From NCBI GenBank assembly GCA_017408305.1, contig JAFQUU010000028.1, forward strand, positions 1 to 5,756: DNA of 5,756 nucleotides, read 5' to 3'. Position numbers and translations under genes: made by a program. Origin of the DNA: Clostridia bacterium. Lineage in GTDB: Bacteria; Bacillota; Clostridia; Christensenellales; UBA1242. Under the pieces are notes generated by a model. The model did not search any database and was not told the origin of the DNA. It worked only from the letters and a program-made list of their open reading frames with translations. Positions 1-5,756 of the stretch are shown here, in pieces. Each line of letters begins with the position of its first letter. Within the stretch, counting starts at the first letter, position 1.

Positions 1-1838
1 GGCGTCAAACTTTTGATGTTTTTGCAATTTGGAAAGTTTGAACAGCCTAAAAACTTGCCATATCTGCCTTCCCTGATTACCATTTTTGCACCACAAAGTT
101 CGCAAACTTCGTCGGTTTCCACAGGTTTCACCTTGTAGCCAAGTGATGTTTTGTCTGCACCAAGCAGAAGATTTTTAAACCCATTCCAAAAACTTGCAAT
201 CACATCTTGCCAAGCATCATTTTTGTCAGCAATGTCATCAAGGCGAGATTCCATATTTGCAGTAAACTTCACATTGATTACGCCTTTAAAGTATTTGTCG
301 AGATATTCAGTTACAACCTCACCAAGTTCTGTTGGCTTTAATGCCTTTCCTTCTTTTTGCGTATAGTTTCTATATGCAAGCGTGGTGATTGTTGGTGTAT
401 AAGTTGCTGGGCGACCAATGCCCTTTTCTTCCATTGCTTTTACAAGGCTTGCTTCTGTGTATCTTGCAGGTGGCTTTGTAAACTTTTGTTCTTTATTAAG
501 TTTAACCAAAACAAGTGGGTCATTTTCATCAAGTTTTGGAATTTTTACGCCATCGCCTTCTTCTTTTTCTTCAGTGTATCCCTTGTAAACAATAGTATGC
601 CCTGCAAAATCAAGCGTTCTGCCTGTTGCTTTAAGGCCATAATCCCCTGCTTCAATCTCAACAGCCACGCTGTCATAAAGTGCCTGACTCATTTGGCTTG
701 CCAAAAAGCGTTCATAGATGAGTTTGTAAAGTTTGTAAACCTCATCTTTTAAAGAATCTTTAACCTCTTCAGGTGTTAGTTCAATATTGATTGGCCTAAT
801 TGCTTCGTGGGCGTCTTGGGCTGATTTTTTGCTTGAATAGATATTTGGCTTTGCAGGAATATAATTTTTGCCATATTTCTGCTCAATAAAACTTCTTGCA
901 GAGTTTATTGCACCTTCACTAACTCTTGTAGAGTCTGTTCTTATATAAGTAATAAGTGCAGTTTTGCCATGCTTTTTAAGGTCTACACCTTCATACAATA
1001 CCTGTGCCACTTGGCTTGATTTTGCAAGCGAAAAACCAAGTTTGTTTAATGCATCTTGTTGCATTGTGCTGGTGGTGTAAGGTGGCAGTGCGTTTGACTT
1101 TGTTTTAGTTTTTTTGATTTTTGAAACTTTGTAAGTTGCATTTTCAAGCACTTTTACAATTTCTTCTGTTTCTTCCTTATTTGCAGGCTTAATTTTTTTG
1201 CCTTTATGGCTTACAAGGTTTGCCTTAAACACAGTTTCATCGCCATCTTTTTTAAGGTCTGTTGAAACTGTCCAATATTCTTCTGGTTTAAAATCACGAA
1301 TTTCTTTTTCACGGTCTACAATCAGTTTTAGTGCAATGCTTTGCACACGCCCAGCAGAAAGTTTTGGTTTGATTGCCTTACAGATGATTGGAGAAAGTTT
1401 GTAGCCCACAATTCTGTCAAGCACCCTTCTTGCTTGTTGTGCATCAACAAGAGACTGGTCTATCGCCCTTGGGTTTTTTAGTGCATTTTGAACTGCGTCC
1501 TTTGAAATTTCATTAAATTCAATTCTGCATTTTGTTTCTGGCTTTATGCCCAAAATATGTGCAATATGCCAAGAAATTGCCTCACCTTCACGGTCAGGGT
1601 CAGTTGCAAGGAGTATTTCATCAGCCTTTTGGGCTTTTTTCTTAAGGTCTGCCACAACATCTTTTTTATCTGGCAAAATTTCATACTTTGGCTCAAAGTT
1701 ATGATTTATATCAATGCTGAGTTCCTTGGCAGGCAAATCACGCACATGGCCCTTTGAAGCAAAAACTTCATACCCCGAACCAAGATATTTTTTCAAGGTC
1801 TCACGCTTTCCGGGACCTTCGATAATTACAAGTTTCAT
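1..1838 (-). CDS. topA: DNA topoisomerase I (type IA), C-terminus beyond window
   Basis: Type IA topoisomerase: it cuts one DNA strand through a 5'-phosphotyrosine link and relaxes negative supercoils. I translated 612 codons from ATG at 1838; the frame is open to the window edge, so the last zinc-finger region is missing (family length about 690-700 aa or more). TOPRIM domain lies at about residues 1-120, with Glu7 and Lys11 in VIIEGPGK and the metal-binding TDPDREGE at 79-86. The catalytic tyrosine is Tyr298 in ITYIRTDSTR, and HEAIRP is at 344-349. A first C4 zinc finger is seen at Cys579, Cys582, Cys599 and Cys605. The start is supported by AGGAG 5 nt upstream and by the family N-terminus. 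It is the last visible gene of the comM-dprA-topA operon, 10 nt after the dprA stop. Oddity: the usual ESPAK motif reads EGPGK. Ala codons are mostly GCA (roughly 37 of 48 by hand count). Identification is secure. Confidence 0.97.
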   Translation of the reverse strand, partial: MKLVIIEGPGKRETLKKYLGSGYEVFASKGHVRDLPAKELSIDINHNFEPKYEILPDKKDVVADLKKKAQKADEILLATDPDREGEAISWHIAHILGIKPETKCRIEFNEISKDAVQNALKNPRAIDQSLVDAQQARRVLDRIVGYKLSPIICKAIKPKLSAGRVQSIALKLIVDREKEIRDFKPEEYWTVSTDLKKDGDETVFKANLVSHKGKKIKPANKEETEEIVKVLENATYKVSKIKKTKTKSNALPPYTTSTMQQDALNKLGFSLAKSSQVAQVLYEGVDLKKHGKTALITYIRTDSTRVSEGAINSARSFIEQKYGKNYIPAKPNIYSSKKSAQDAHEAIRPINIELTPEEVKDSLKDEVYKLYKLIYERFLASQMSQALYDSVAVEIEAGDYGLKATGRTLDFAGHTIVYKGYTEEKEEGDGVKIPKLDENDPLVLVKLNKEQKFTKPPARYTEASLVKAMEEKGIGRPATYTPTITTLAYRNYTQKEGKALKPTELGEVVTEYLDKYFKGVINVKFTANMESRLDDIADKNDAWQDVIASFWNGFKNLLLGADKTSLGYKVKPVETDEVCELCGAKMVIREGRYGKFLGCSNFPNCKNIKSLT

Positions 1839-1851
1839 TATTTCTCCTTTA
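1839..1851 (-). promoter_or_regulatory. dprA stop / topA Shine-Dalgarno junction
   Basis: On the minus strand the dprA stop TAA (1851-1849) runs directly into AGGAG (1848-1844), followed by AAATA and the topA ATG. The Shine-Dalgarno AAAGGAG shares the last bases of the stop codon, so a terminating ribosome sits on the topA binding site. This supports the topA start and suggests translational coupling (inference). Confidence 0.8.
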
Positions 1852-2934
1852 TAAAGAATATTCGTTTCCTGGCAATTTTTTAATTAAACCACGAATTTGA
1901 AGCATTGTCAAACAACTGTTTAAATTTTTTGATTCAAGTTTTGTAATGCCTTGCAGTTCATCAAAAGTTTGATTTTTGTCCTCAAGTGCATCTAAGATTA
2001 GTTTTTCTGTTAGTGAAATTTGAATATGCTTTTCCTCTTTTACTTCTTCTTGTGGCAAAATGCCAAAAAAGTTTATGATGTCATCTGGTGATGTGGCCAT
2101 AAGTGCCTCATGATTCTTAAGAAGTTTGTTTGTGCCAACTGCCCTTGTGTTGTTGATGTTTGAAGGCAGTGCAAAAACAGGCTTGCCTTCTTCTTTTGCA
2201 AAATCTTTGGTGTAAAGTGCACCACTTTTTTCGCCTGCTTCAGTTACAAGCACCCCTTCACTAAGCCCAGCAATGATACGATTTCTTACTGGAAAAGTAT
2301 ATTTTGTTGCAGAAAGACTTGGGCGATATTCGCTAAGTAGTAGCCCTTTTTCTGCAATGGTTTTTGCAAGGTTTGTGTTCATGGCAGGATATATGTTATT
2401 AAATCCACCACCTAAAACTGCAATAGTTTTTCCACTAGCCTTCAGTGCACCTTCATGTGCAAACTTATCCACCCCACTTGCAAGGCCACTGACAATCACA
2501 AACCCATTTTTTGCAAGTTTTTCTGCAAAAAGGCTTGTGCTTTCCCTGCCATAGGCAGTTGGCGTTCTTGTGCCAACAATTGCAATTGCATGGTTTGCAA
2601 GAAGAGAAATATCGCCTTTTGCAAACAAAATTGTTGGGCTGTCTTTTATGAACCTTAGTTTTTCTGGATAATATTTTGAAACATAGGTTAAACAAGTTAT
2701 TTTTGCAGAATTTAAGTTGTCAATATAACTTTCAAGAAGCGAGTTGTCTGTAGCAAGCATTTTATAATAAATATCCTCACCAACAACCTTTTGAATTTGT
2801 GCTTTTTGTGTTAAAAGACTTGTAAATATTTGCTTTGGCTCTTCAAACAAAGAAAGCAGTGCTTTTTGCTTTGCAAGAGATAGTTTCTCAAAAAGAGAAA
2901 GCCAAATTATTGCTTTTTCATTTAAGTTATACAT
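1849..2934 (-). CDS. dprA: DNA-processing protein DprA (Smf family)
   Basis: DprA binds incoming single-stranded DNA in the cytoplasm and loads RecA during natural transformation; it is also widely kept in species not known to be competent. The chosen ATG at 2934 gives 361 aa, a usual family length. Residues about 1-75 form a helical N-terminal (SAM/HhH-like) region. The Rossmann-type DprA core follows at about 88-290, with IVGTRTPTAYG (119-129), SGLASGVDKFAH (149-160), VLGGGFNNIYP (173-183) and FPVRNRIIAGL (214-224). A small winged-helix, DML1-like domain covers about 306-361 and ends in NEYSL. A longer frame from TTG at 2970 would overlap comM, but it lacks a good ribosome binding site and adds 12 atypical residues, while the ATG has AAAGGA 6 nt upstream. 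It sits 10 nt after comM and 10 nt before topA. No key motif is missing. Confidence 0.97.
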   Translation of the reverse strand: MYNLNEKAIIWLSLFEKLSLAKQKALLSLFEEPKQIFTSLLTQKAQIQKVVGEDIYYKMLATDNSLLESYIDNLNSAKITCLTYVSKYYPEKLRFIKDSPTILFAKGDISLLANHAIAIVGTRTPTAYGRESTSLFAEKLAKNGFVIVSGLASGVDKFAHEGALKASGKTIAVLGGGFNNIYPAMNTNLAKTIAEKGLLLSEYRPSLSATKYTFPVRNRIIAGLSEGVLVTEAGEKSGALYTKDFAKEEGKPVFALPSNINNTRAVGTNKLLKNHEALMATSPDDIINFFGILPQEEVKEEKHIQISLTEKLILDALEDKNQTFDELQGITKLESKNLNSCLTMLQIRGLIKKLPGNEYSL

Positions 2935-2947
2935 TTTAGTTCCTTTA
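2935..2947 (-). promoter_or_regulatory. comM stop / dprA Shine-Dalgarno junction
   Basis: The comM stop TAA (2947-2945) is followed directly by AGGA, then ACTAAA and the dprA ATG at 2934. The Shine-Dalgarno AAAGGA (2946-2941) overlaps the stop codon. The site decides in favour of the ATG at 2934 over the TTG at 2970 and suggests coupled translation (inference). Confidence 0.8.
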
Positions 2948-4483
2948 AAAACTCCAATATTTTTGGTCAAGACTGCGATATTGAATCGCCTCTGCCAAGT
3001 GGTTTACAGAGATATTCTCTTCGCCATCAAGGTCTGCAATCGTGCGTGCAACCTTCAAGATTTTATCATATGCCCTTGCACTAAGAGATAATGTTTCAAA
3101 AGCAGTTTTTAAAATTTGTTCACTTGTTTCATCAAGATGGCAAAACTCTTTTGTCATAGGTGGCGACATTTTTGAATTTGAATAAATTTTCTTACCCTTA
3201 AATCTTTCAAGTTGAATTTTTCTTGCTTTATCAACACGCCTTCTTATGCTTTCACTGCTTTCTTCTTCAAAGTCGGCACGCATATCATCAAAACTTACGC
3301 TGTCAACCTCAATATGTAGGTCAATCCTGTCCATAAGTGGCCCACTGAGTTTGTTTAGATATTTATGAATTTGATTTGGCGTGCAACTGCACTCATGATT
3401 TTTGCTGCCATAATATCCACAAGGACAAGGGTTCATGCTTGCAACAAGCACAAAATTTGATGGATAAGTTATGGTTTGACTTGCCCTTGCAACAGTAATC
3501 TTGCCATCTTCAAGTGGTTGGCGAAGGGTTTCAAGCGTTCTATGGTCATACTCAGGCATTTCATCTAAAAACAAAACTCCGTTATGTGCAAGGCTAATCT
3601 CCCCAGGCCTAGAGTTTTTGCCACCACCTGTCAAACTTGTCAGGCTTGCTGTGTGATGTGGCGACCTGATTGGCCTATTAAGCACAATTCCTTCTTCCAA
3701 ATTAAGTTCACCAGCGATGCTGTGGATTTTTGTTATTTCAAGTGCTTCCTCAAAAGTAAGCCCCGGCAAAATGCTTGGAAAAGCCTTTGCCATAAGTGTT
3801 TTTCCACTGCCTGGTGGGCCAATGAGCAAAATATTGTGCCCACCTGCTGCAGCAATTTCAAGTGCACGCTTTGCATTTGCTTGGCCACGAATGTTTTTAA
3901 AATCAATTTGCGAAGTGTTTGCAGATTTTTTTAGTGCATCAAAATCTGTGTGTGCAACCTTTTCAATTTGCTTTGCACCGTTCAAAAACTCCACCACATC
4001 TGAAAGGTTTTCAACAGGATAAACATCCACCCCATCAATAAAACTTGCTTCATGAGCATTTTGCATAGGCACAATAAATTTTGTAAAACCATCTTTTCTG
4101 GCAGAAATCAAAATTGGCAAAAGGCCTTTTATTTTTCTTACTTTGCCACTAAGAGAAAGTTCCCCTAAAATCACATACTCTTTTGCTTCTTGGCTTGATG
4201 TCAGCCCATACGCAGCCAAAAGACTGATTGCAATTGGCAAATCATATATTGGACCTTCTTTTTTCTTGTTCGCAGGAGCAAGATTTACAATAATTTTTTG
4301 CCCAGTGAAAGAAAAGCCAGAGTTTTTGATGGCAGTTCTGACCCTTTCCTTACTTTCCTTTATTGATGCATCTGCAAGGCCCACAATTTCAAAAATATGT
4401 TTTCCACCTGAAACATTTGCTTCAACAGTTACATGATATCCTTCTATGCCTTCTAAGCTGTAACAATTGGTTAATGCAAGCAT
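2945..4483 (-). CDS. comM: YifB/ComM family Mg-chelatase-like AAA+ ATPase
   Basis: A 512-aa protein of the YifB/ComM family (usual length about 500-510). ComM is a hexameric helicase that drives branch migration during integration of transforming DNA in species where it has been studied; the role here is inferred by family. The N-terminal Lon-protease-like (ChlI) domain covers about residues 1-175, with EIVGLADASIKESKERV and the NLAPANKKKEGP/DLPIA stretch. The AAA+ core has Walker A GPPGSGKT (222-229), Walker B VLFLDE (303-308) and MNPCPCG (350-356), with a cysteine set at 353, 355, 365 and 367 that could bind metal. SGPLMDRIDL is at 380-388. The C-terminal Mg-chelatase domain contains the SARAYDKILKVARTIADL helix (468-485). 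The frame extends to TTG at 4534, but the ATG at 4483 has GGAGG 4 nt upstream and matches family N-termini. It is the first gene of the operon with dprA and topA. Confidence 0.96.
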   Translation of the reverse strand: MLALTNCYSLEGIEGYHVTVEANVSGGKHIFEIVGLADASIKESKERVRTAIKNSGFSFTGQKIIVNLAPANKKKEGPIYDLPIAISLLAAYGLTSSQEAKEYVILGELSLSGKVRKIKGLLPILISARKDGFTKFIVPMQNAHEASFIDGVDVYPVENLSDVVEFLNGAKQIEKVAHTDFDALKKSANTSQIDFKNIRGQANAKRALEIAAAGGHNILLIGPPGSGKTLMAKAFPSILPGLTFEEALEITKIHSIAGELNLEEGIVLNRPIRSPHHTASLTSLTGGGKNSRPGEISLAHNGVLFLDEMPEYDHRTLETLRQPLEDGKITVARASQTITYPSNFVLVASMNPCPCGYYGSKNHECSCTPNQIHKYLNKLSGPLMDRIDLHIEVDSVSFDDMRADFEEESSESIRRRVDKARKIQLERFKGKKIYSNSKMSPPMTKEFCHLDETSEQILKTAFETLSLSARAYDKILKVARTIADLDGEENISVNHLAEAIQYRSLDQKYWSF

Positions 4484-4492
4484 ATAGCCTCC
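4484..4492 (-). promoter_or_regulatory. comM ribosome binding site
   Basis: GGAGG at 4492-4488 is followed by CTAT and ATG at 4483. The 4-nt spacing is slightly short but the match is strong. It settles the comM start at residue 18 of the longest frame. Confidence 0.8.
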
Positions 4493-4498
4493 GATTTT

Positions 4499-4527
4499 AT
4501 TATAATATATCGTTTCGAGAAAATCAA
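4499..4527 (-). promoter_or_regulatory. candidate sigma-70/SigA promoter for comM-dprA-topA
   Basis: On the minus strand TTGATT (4527-4522; 4 of 6 match to TTGACA) is separated by exactly 17 bp from a perfect TATAAT (4504-4499). Transcription would start at about 4491-4493, at the comM Shine-Dalgarno itself, giving a leader of only about 8-10 nt. The region is AT-rich, so chance matches are possible, but the spacing and the perfect -10 make this the best promoter in the gap. Confidence 0.55.
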
Positions 4528-4537
4528 CCACCAATTT

Positions 4538-4559
4538 TTGATTATTAATAAGAAATCAA
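4538..4559. repeat. imperfect inverted repeat upstream of comM promoter
   Basis: TTGATT at 4538-4543 and its complement AATCAA at 4554-4559 form 6-bp arms around a 10-bp AT-rich spacer, ending 10 bp upstream of the -35 hexamer. It could be an operator half-site pair, but in such AT-rich DNA it may be chance. Confidence 0.3.
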
Positions 4560-4562
4560 TAA

Positions 4563-4591
4563 TATATATAGTACTTATCATATATAATCAA
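4563..4591 (-). promoter_or_regulatory. weak second promoter candidate in the comM upstream gap
   Basis: TTGATT (4591-4586) and TATATA (4568-4563) are spaced 17 bp apart on the minus strand. The -35 overlaps the T-run of the upstream terminator. Transcription from here would give a leader of about 70 nt, more usual than that of the proximal promoter. Only 4 of 6 bases match in each hexamer and the DNA is AT-rich, so confidence is low. Confidence 0.25.
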
Positions 4592-4618
4592 AAAAAATAT
4601 CCCGATAGGGATACCTTT
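4590..4618 (-). terminator. intrinsic terminator after the surface-protein gene
   Basis: Immediately after the stop codon, the minus strand has TATCCC (4613-4608), loop TATC, GGGATA (4603-4598) and eight T (4597-4590). The stem can extend by two G-T wobbles and A-T pairs from the A-run on the other side. Because that A-run is a T-run on the plus strand, the element could work in both directions. It separates the surface gene from the comM operon. Confidence 0.8.
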
Positions 4619-5755
4619 TTATTCAGGAAAAACCTCAAATTCTATAATTATTGGGGCAATATTTGTATAATTGATTGACTCTTTCATATACGCTTTTAAC
4701 TCATATTGTCCAGGATCTAAATATCCAAGATTATTTGGGTCAATATCAATATACTCATCATCCTCACCCAGCAACCTATATGCAAAAGATATTTGTCCAT
4801 AGGTTGGCACCGGCTGATTTATAATCATTGAAGGAGCAAATTGCCCTTTCACCCACCCAAACACACCTTGCTCCTCAGCAAGAATGAACTCAGTATCTTG
4901 CCAAGAGTTTTCTACAGCCAAAATTTCAAACTCAAACTCTTTTACAAAATCATCCGTGTCTTTCCATTTATAATTTGGATTTACTTCAAGTGGAATTTGA
5001 TACACACCTGCATCAACCCATTGCCAACTTGCTGTATAATCTAATCGAAACATCCCTGTTGCAAAAGCCTGCCCAGTAAGAATTGGATGCACAACACCTC
5101 CGGTGTAAGGTTGTGGAGCAATATTATCTAGCATTTCTTCATCTTGCTGAGGCAAAGAGGCACGCTCAACCTTAAAATCAATTGTCATTTGTATGCTTTC
5201 ATATACATAACTTCTGTTGAAAGCAACATTAAGTTCATATTCACCTGCATTAAGTTCTTCCAATGCCTGACAAATATTTTCTTGTGGCAAAATCTGAAAA
5301 TCGCCACTTGCACCTTTATTCCTAAAAGAATATTGCAAGTTTTCATTATTGAATTCTGCAATAGGAAGTTGCTCAAAAGTTGGTGTTTGACCGTATGTCC
5401 AATCATTCAAAACTGGTGTTTGCACCCAAGAATTTGCTTGTCTTTCTACATTAACCAAATAAAATATGCGAATATCTCTTTTCACAGGGTCTTTGTCATT
5501 AAAGTCCACAAAAATTGGATATGCACCACCTTTTGTAGAATCAAATGCACTATAGTCAACTGTATAATGCACACCACTATAAGTTTTCTTAATAGGGTCA
5601 TGTAAAAAAGGGTGATTTGCTGGTGTTTCAAGTGCCATTTTTTCTTCATTTTCAAAAACAAGATCAATCTTCATATCTTCCGAAAACGAAAACTCTTCTC
5701 CTATTTCAAACTGCGTTTTTGTGTCTGAAACCTCAAGAAGATATGGATTGTTTAA
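4619..5755 (-). CDS. C-terminal part of a large multidomain Ig-like/MBG-like protein, probably surface or secreted
   Basis: The frame is open to the window edge (378 visible codons, stop TAA at 4621-4619), so the N-terminus lies outside. The internal ATG at 5674 is not taken as the start: it has no clear ribosome binding site and would cut a domain. I recognise no named gene. The sequence is beta-rich with four blocks. The first is Ig-like (about 5755-5441), with IGEEFSFSED, then VDYSAFDSTKGGAYPIFVDF, resembling bacterial Ig group 3 domains. The others are about 5440-5159 (NSW...WTYGQTPT), 5158-4913 (PYTGGVVHPILTG) and 4912-4619 (NSW...PTYGQISFAYR), resembling MBG-type domains. Each block contains a G-x-Y strand: GAYPI, GEYEL, GVYQI and GQYEL. 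Composition is acidic and aromatic-rich, with a single Cys. The C-terminus has no LPXTG motif, membrane helix or positive tail, so any anchor must be N-terminal. An adhesin-like role is inference only. Confidence 0.75.
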   Translation of the reverse strand, partial: LNNPYLLEVSDTKTQFEIGEEFSFSEDMKIDLVFENEEKMALETPANHPFLHDPIKKTYSGVHYTVDYSAFDSTKGGAYPIFVDFNDKDPVKRDIRIFYLVNVERQANSWVQTPVLNDWTYGQTPTFEQLPIAEFNNENLQYSFRNKGASGDFQILPQENICQALEELNAGEYELNVAFNRSYVYESIQMTIDFKVERASLPQQDEEMLDNIAPQPYTGGVVHPILTGQAFATGMFRLDYTASWQWVDAGVYQIPLEVNPNYKWKDTDDFVKEFEFEILAVENSWQDTEFILAEEQGVFGWVKGQFAPSMIINQPVPTYGQISFAYRLLGEDDEYIDIDPNNLGYLDPGQYELKAYMKESINYTNIAPIIIEFEVFPE

Positions 5756-5756
5756 C

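Noticed and set aside
151..1757. Several plus-strand open frames of 66-131 codons
   Set aside because: They lie antisense to topA, have low-complexity or Cys/Phe-rich translations and no family motifs; topA is intact across the whole interval.
2935..2970. TTG start at 2970 for dprA, overlapping comM
   Set aside because: It lacks a good Shine-Dalgarno and adds residues atypical of the family; the ATG at 2934 has AAAGGA at ideal spacing.
2273..4436. Plus-strand and out-of-frame open frames within dprA and comM
   Set aside because: They are shadows of highly conserved coding sequence, with no recognisable domains or credible ribosome binding sites.
4484..4534. TTG start at 4534 for comM
   Set aside because: The extra 17 residues cover the promoter -35/-10 and the ribosome binding site and are not family-like.
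4841..5605. Open frames on both strands inside the surface-protein gene (up to 153 codons)
   Set aside because: Their translations are rich in Cys, Ile and Phe, as expected for antisense or shifted frames of AT-rich DNA; the beta-domain frame is continuous through the region.
5672..5674. ATG at 5674 as the true start of the surface protein
   Set aside because: The frame stays open for 27 more codons to the window edge, and these codons read as the first part of the same Ig-like domain (IGEEFSF), so the ATG is internal.
1..5756. CRISPR arrays, tRNA/rRNA genes, insertion sequences, toxin-antitoxin pairs or a novel defence system
   Set aside because: No regularly spaced repeats, cloverleaf-like sequences, transposase motifs or terminal inverted repeats were seen; the DNA is filled by three housekeeping genes and one surface-type gene.

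Overview
The window is a minus-strand stretch of an AT-rich bacterial chromosome. Both strands are densely coding-compatible, but only four genes, all on the minus strand, are supported. Read in transcription order (high to low coordinates) they are: the C-terminal 378 codons of a large, probably secreted protein built from Ig-like/MBG-like beta domains (5' end outside the window); a short intergenic region with a terminator and promoter candidates; and then a tight operon comM(yifB)-dprA-topA, with topA running off the low-coordinate edge after 612 codons.

The organism is most likely a low-GC Bacillota (Clostridia-type) bacterium, possibly an uncultured gut lineage. This is inferred from the yifB-dprA-topA order, which is common in Firmicutes, the strong AGGAG-type ribosome binding sites, the AT-rich codon use (Ala is mostly GCA) and the MBG-like surface protein. 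Every complete gene ends in TAA. Trp is TGG and no in-frame TGA was seen, so the standard bacterial code fits.

Region 4619-5755 carries the surface-protein fragment. Four successive beta-type blocks can be seen, each ending in a G-x-Y strand motif, and two blocks open with an N-S-W motif. Region 4484-4618 holds a stem-loop plus T-run that ends the surface gene, then AT-rich DNA with a small inverted repeat, a well-formed -35/-10 pair and the comM ribosome binding site. Region 1-4483 is the operon.

The operon genes relate to DNA handling. ComM/YifB is an AAA+ ATPase that promotes branch migration in natural transformation in species where it has been studied. DprA loads RecA on incoming single-stranded DNA. 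TopA relaxes negative supercoils. Both internal gene junctions have the same design: a TAA stop whose last bases form the start of the next Shine-Dalgarno, with exactly 10 nt between stop and ATG, which suggests translational coupling.

I found no mobile element, CRISPR array, tRNA, rRNA or clearly novel system. The points most worth a second look are the divergent TopA N-terminal motif, the identical coupled junctions, the very short predicted comM leader and the partial repetitive surface protein.
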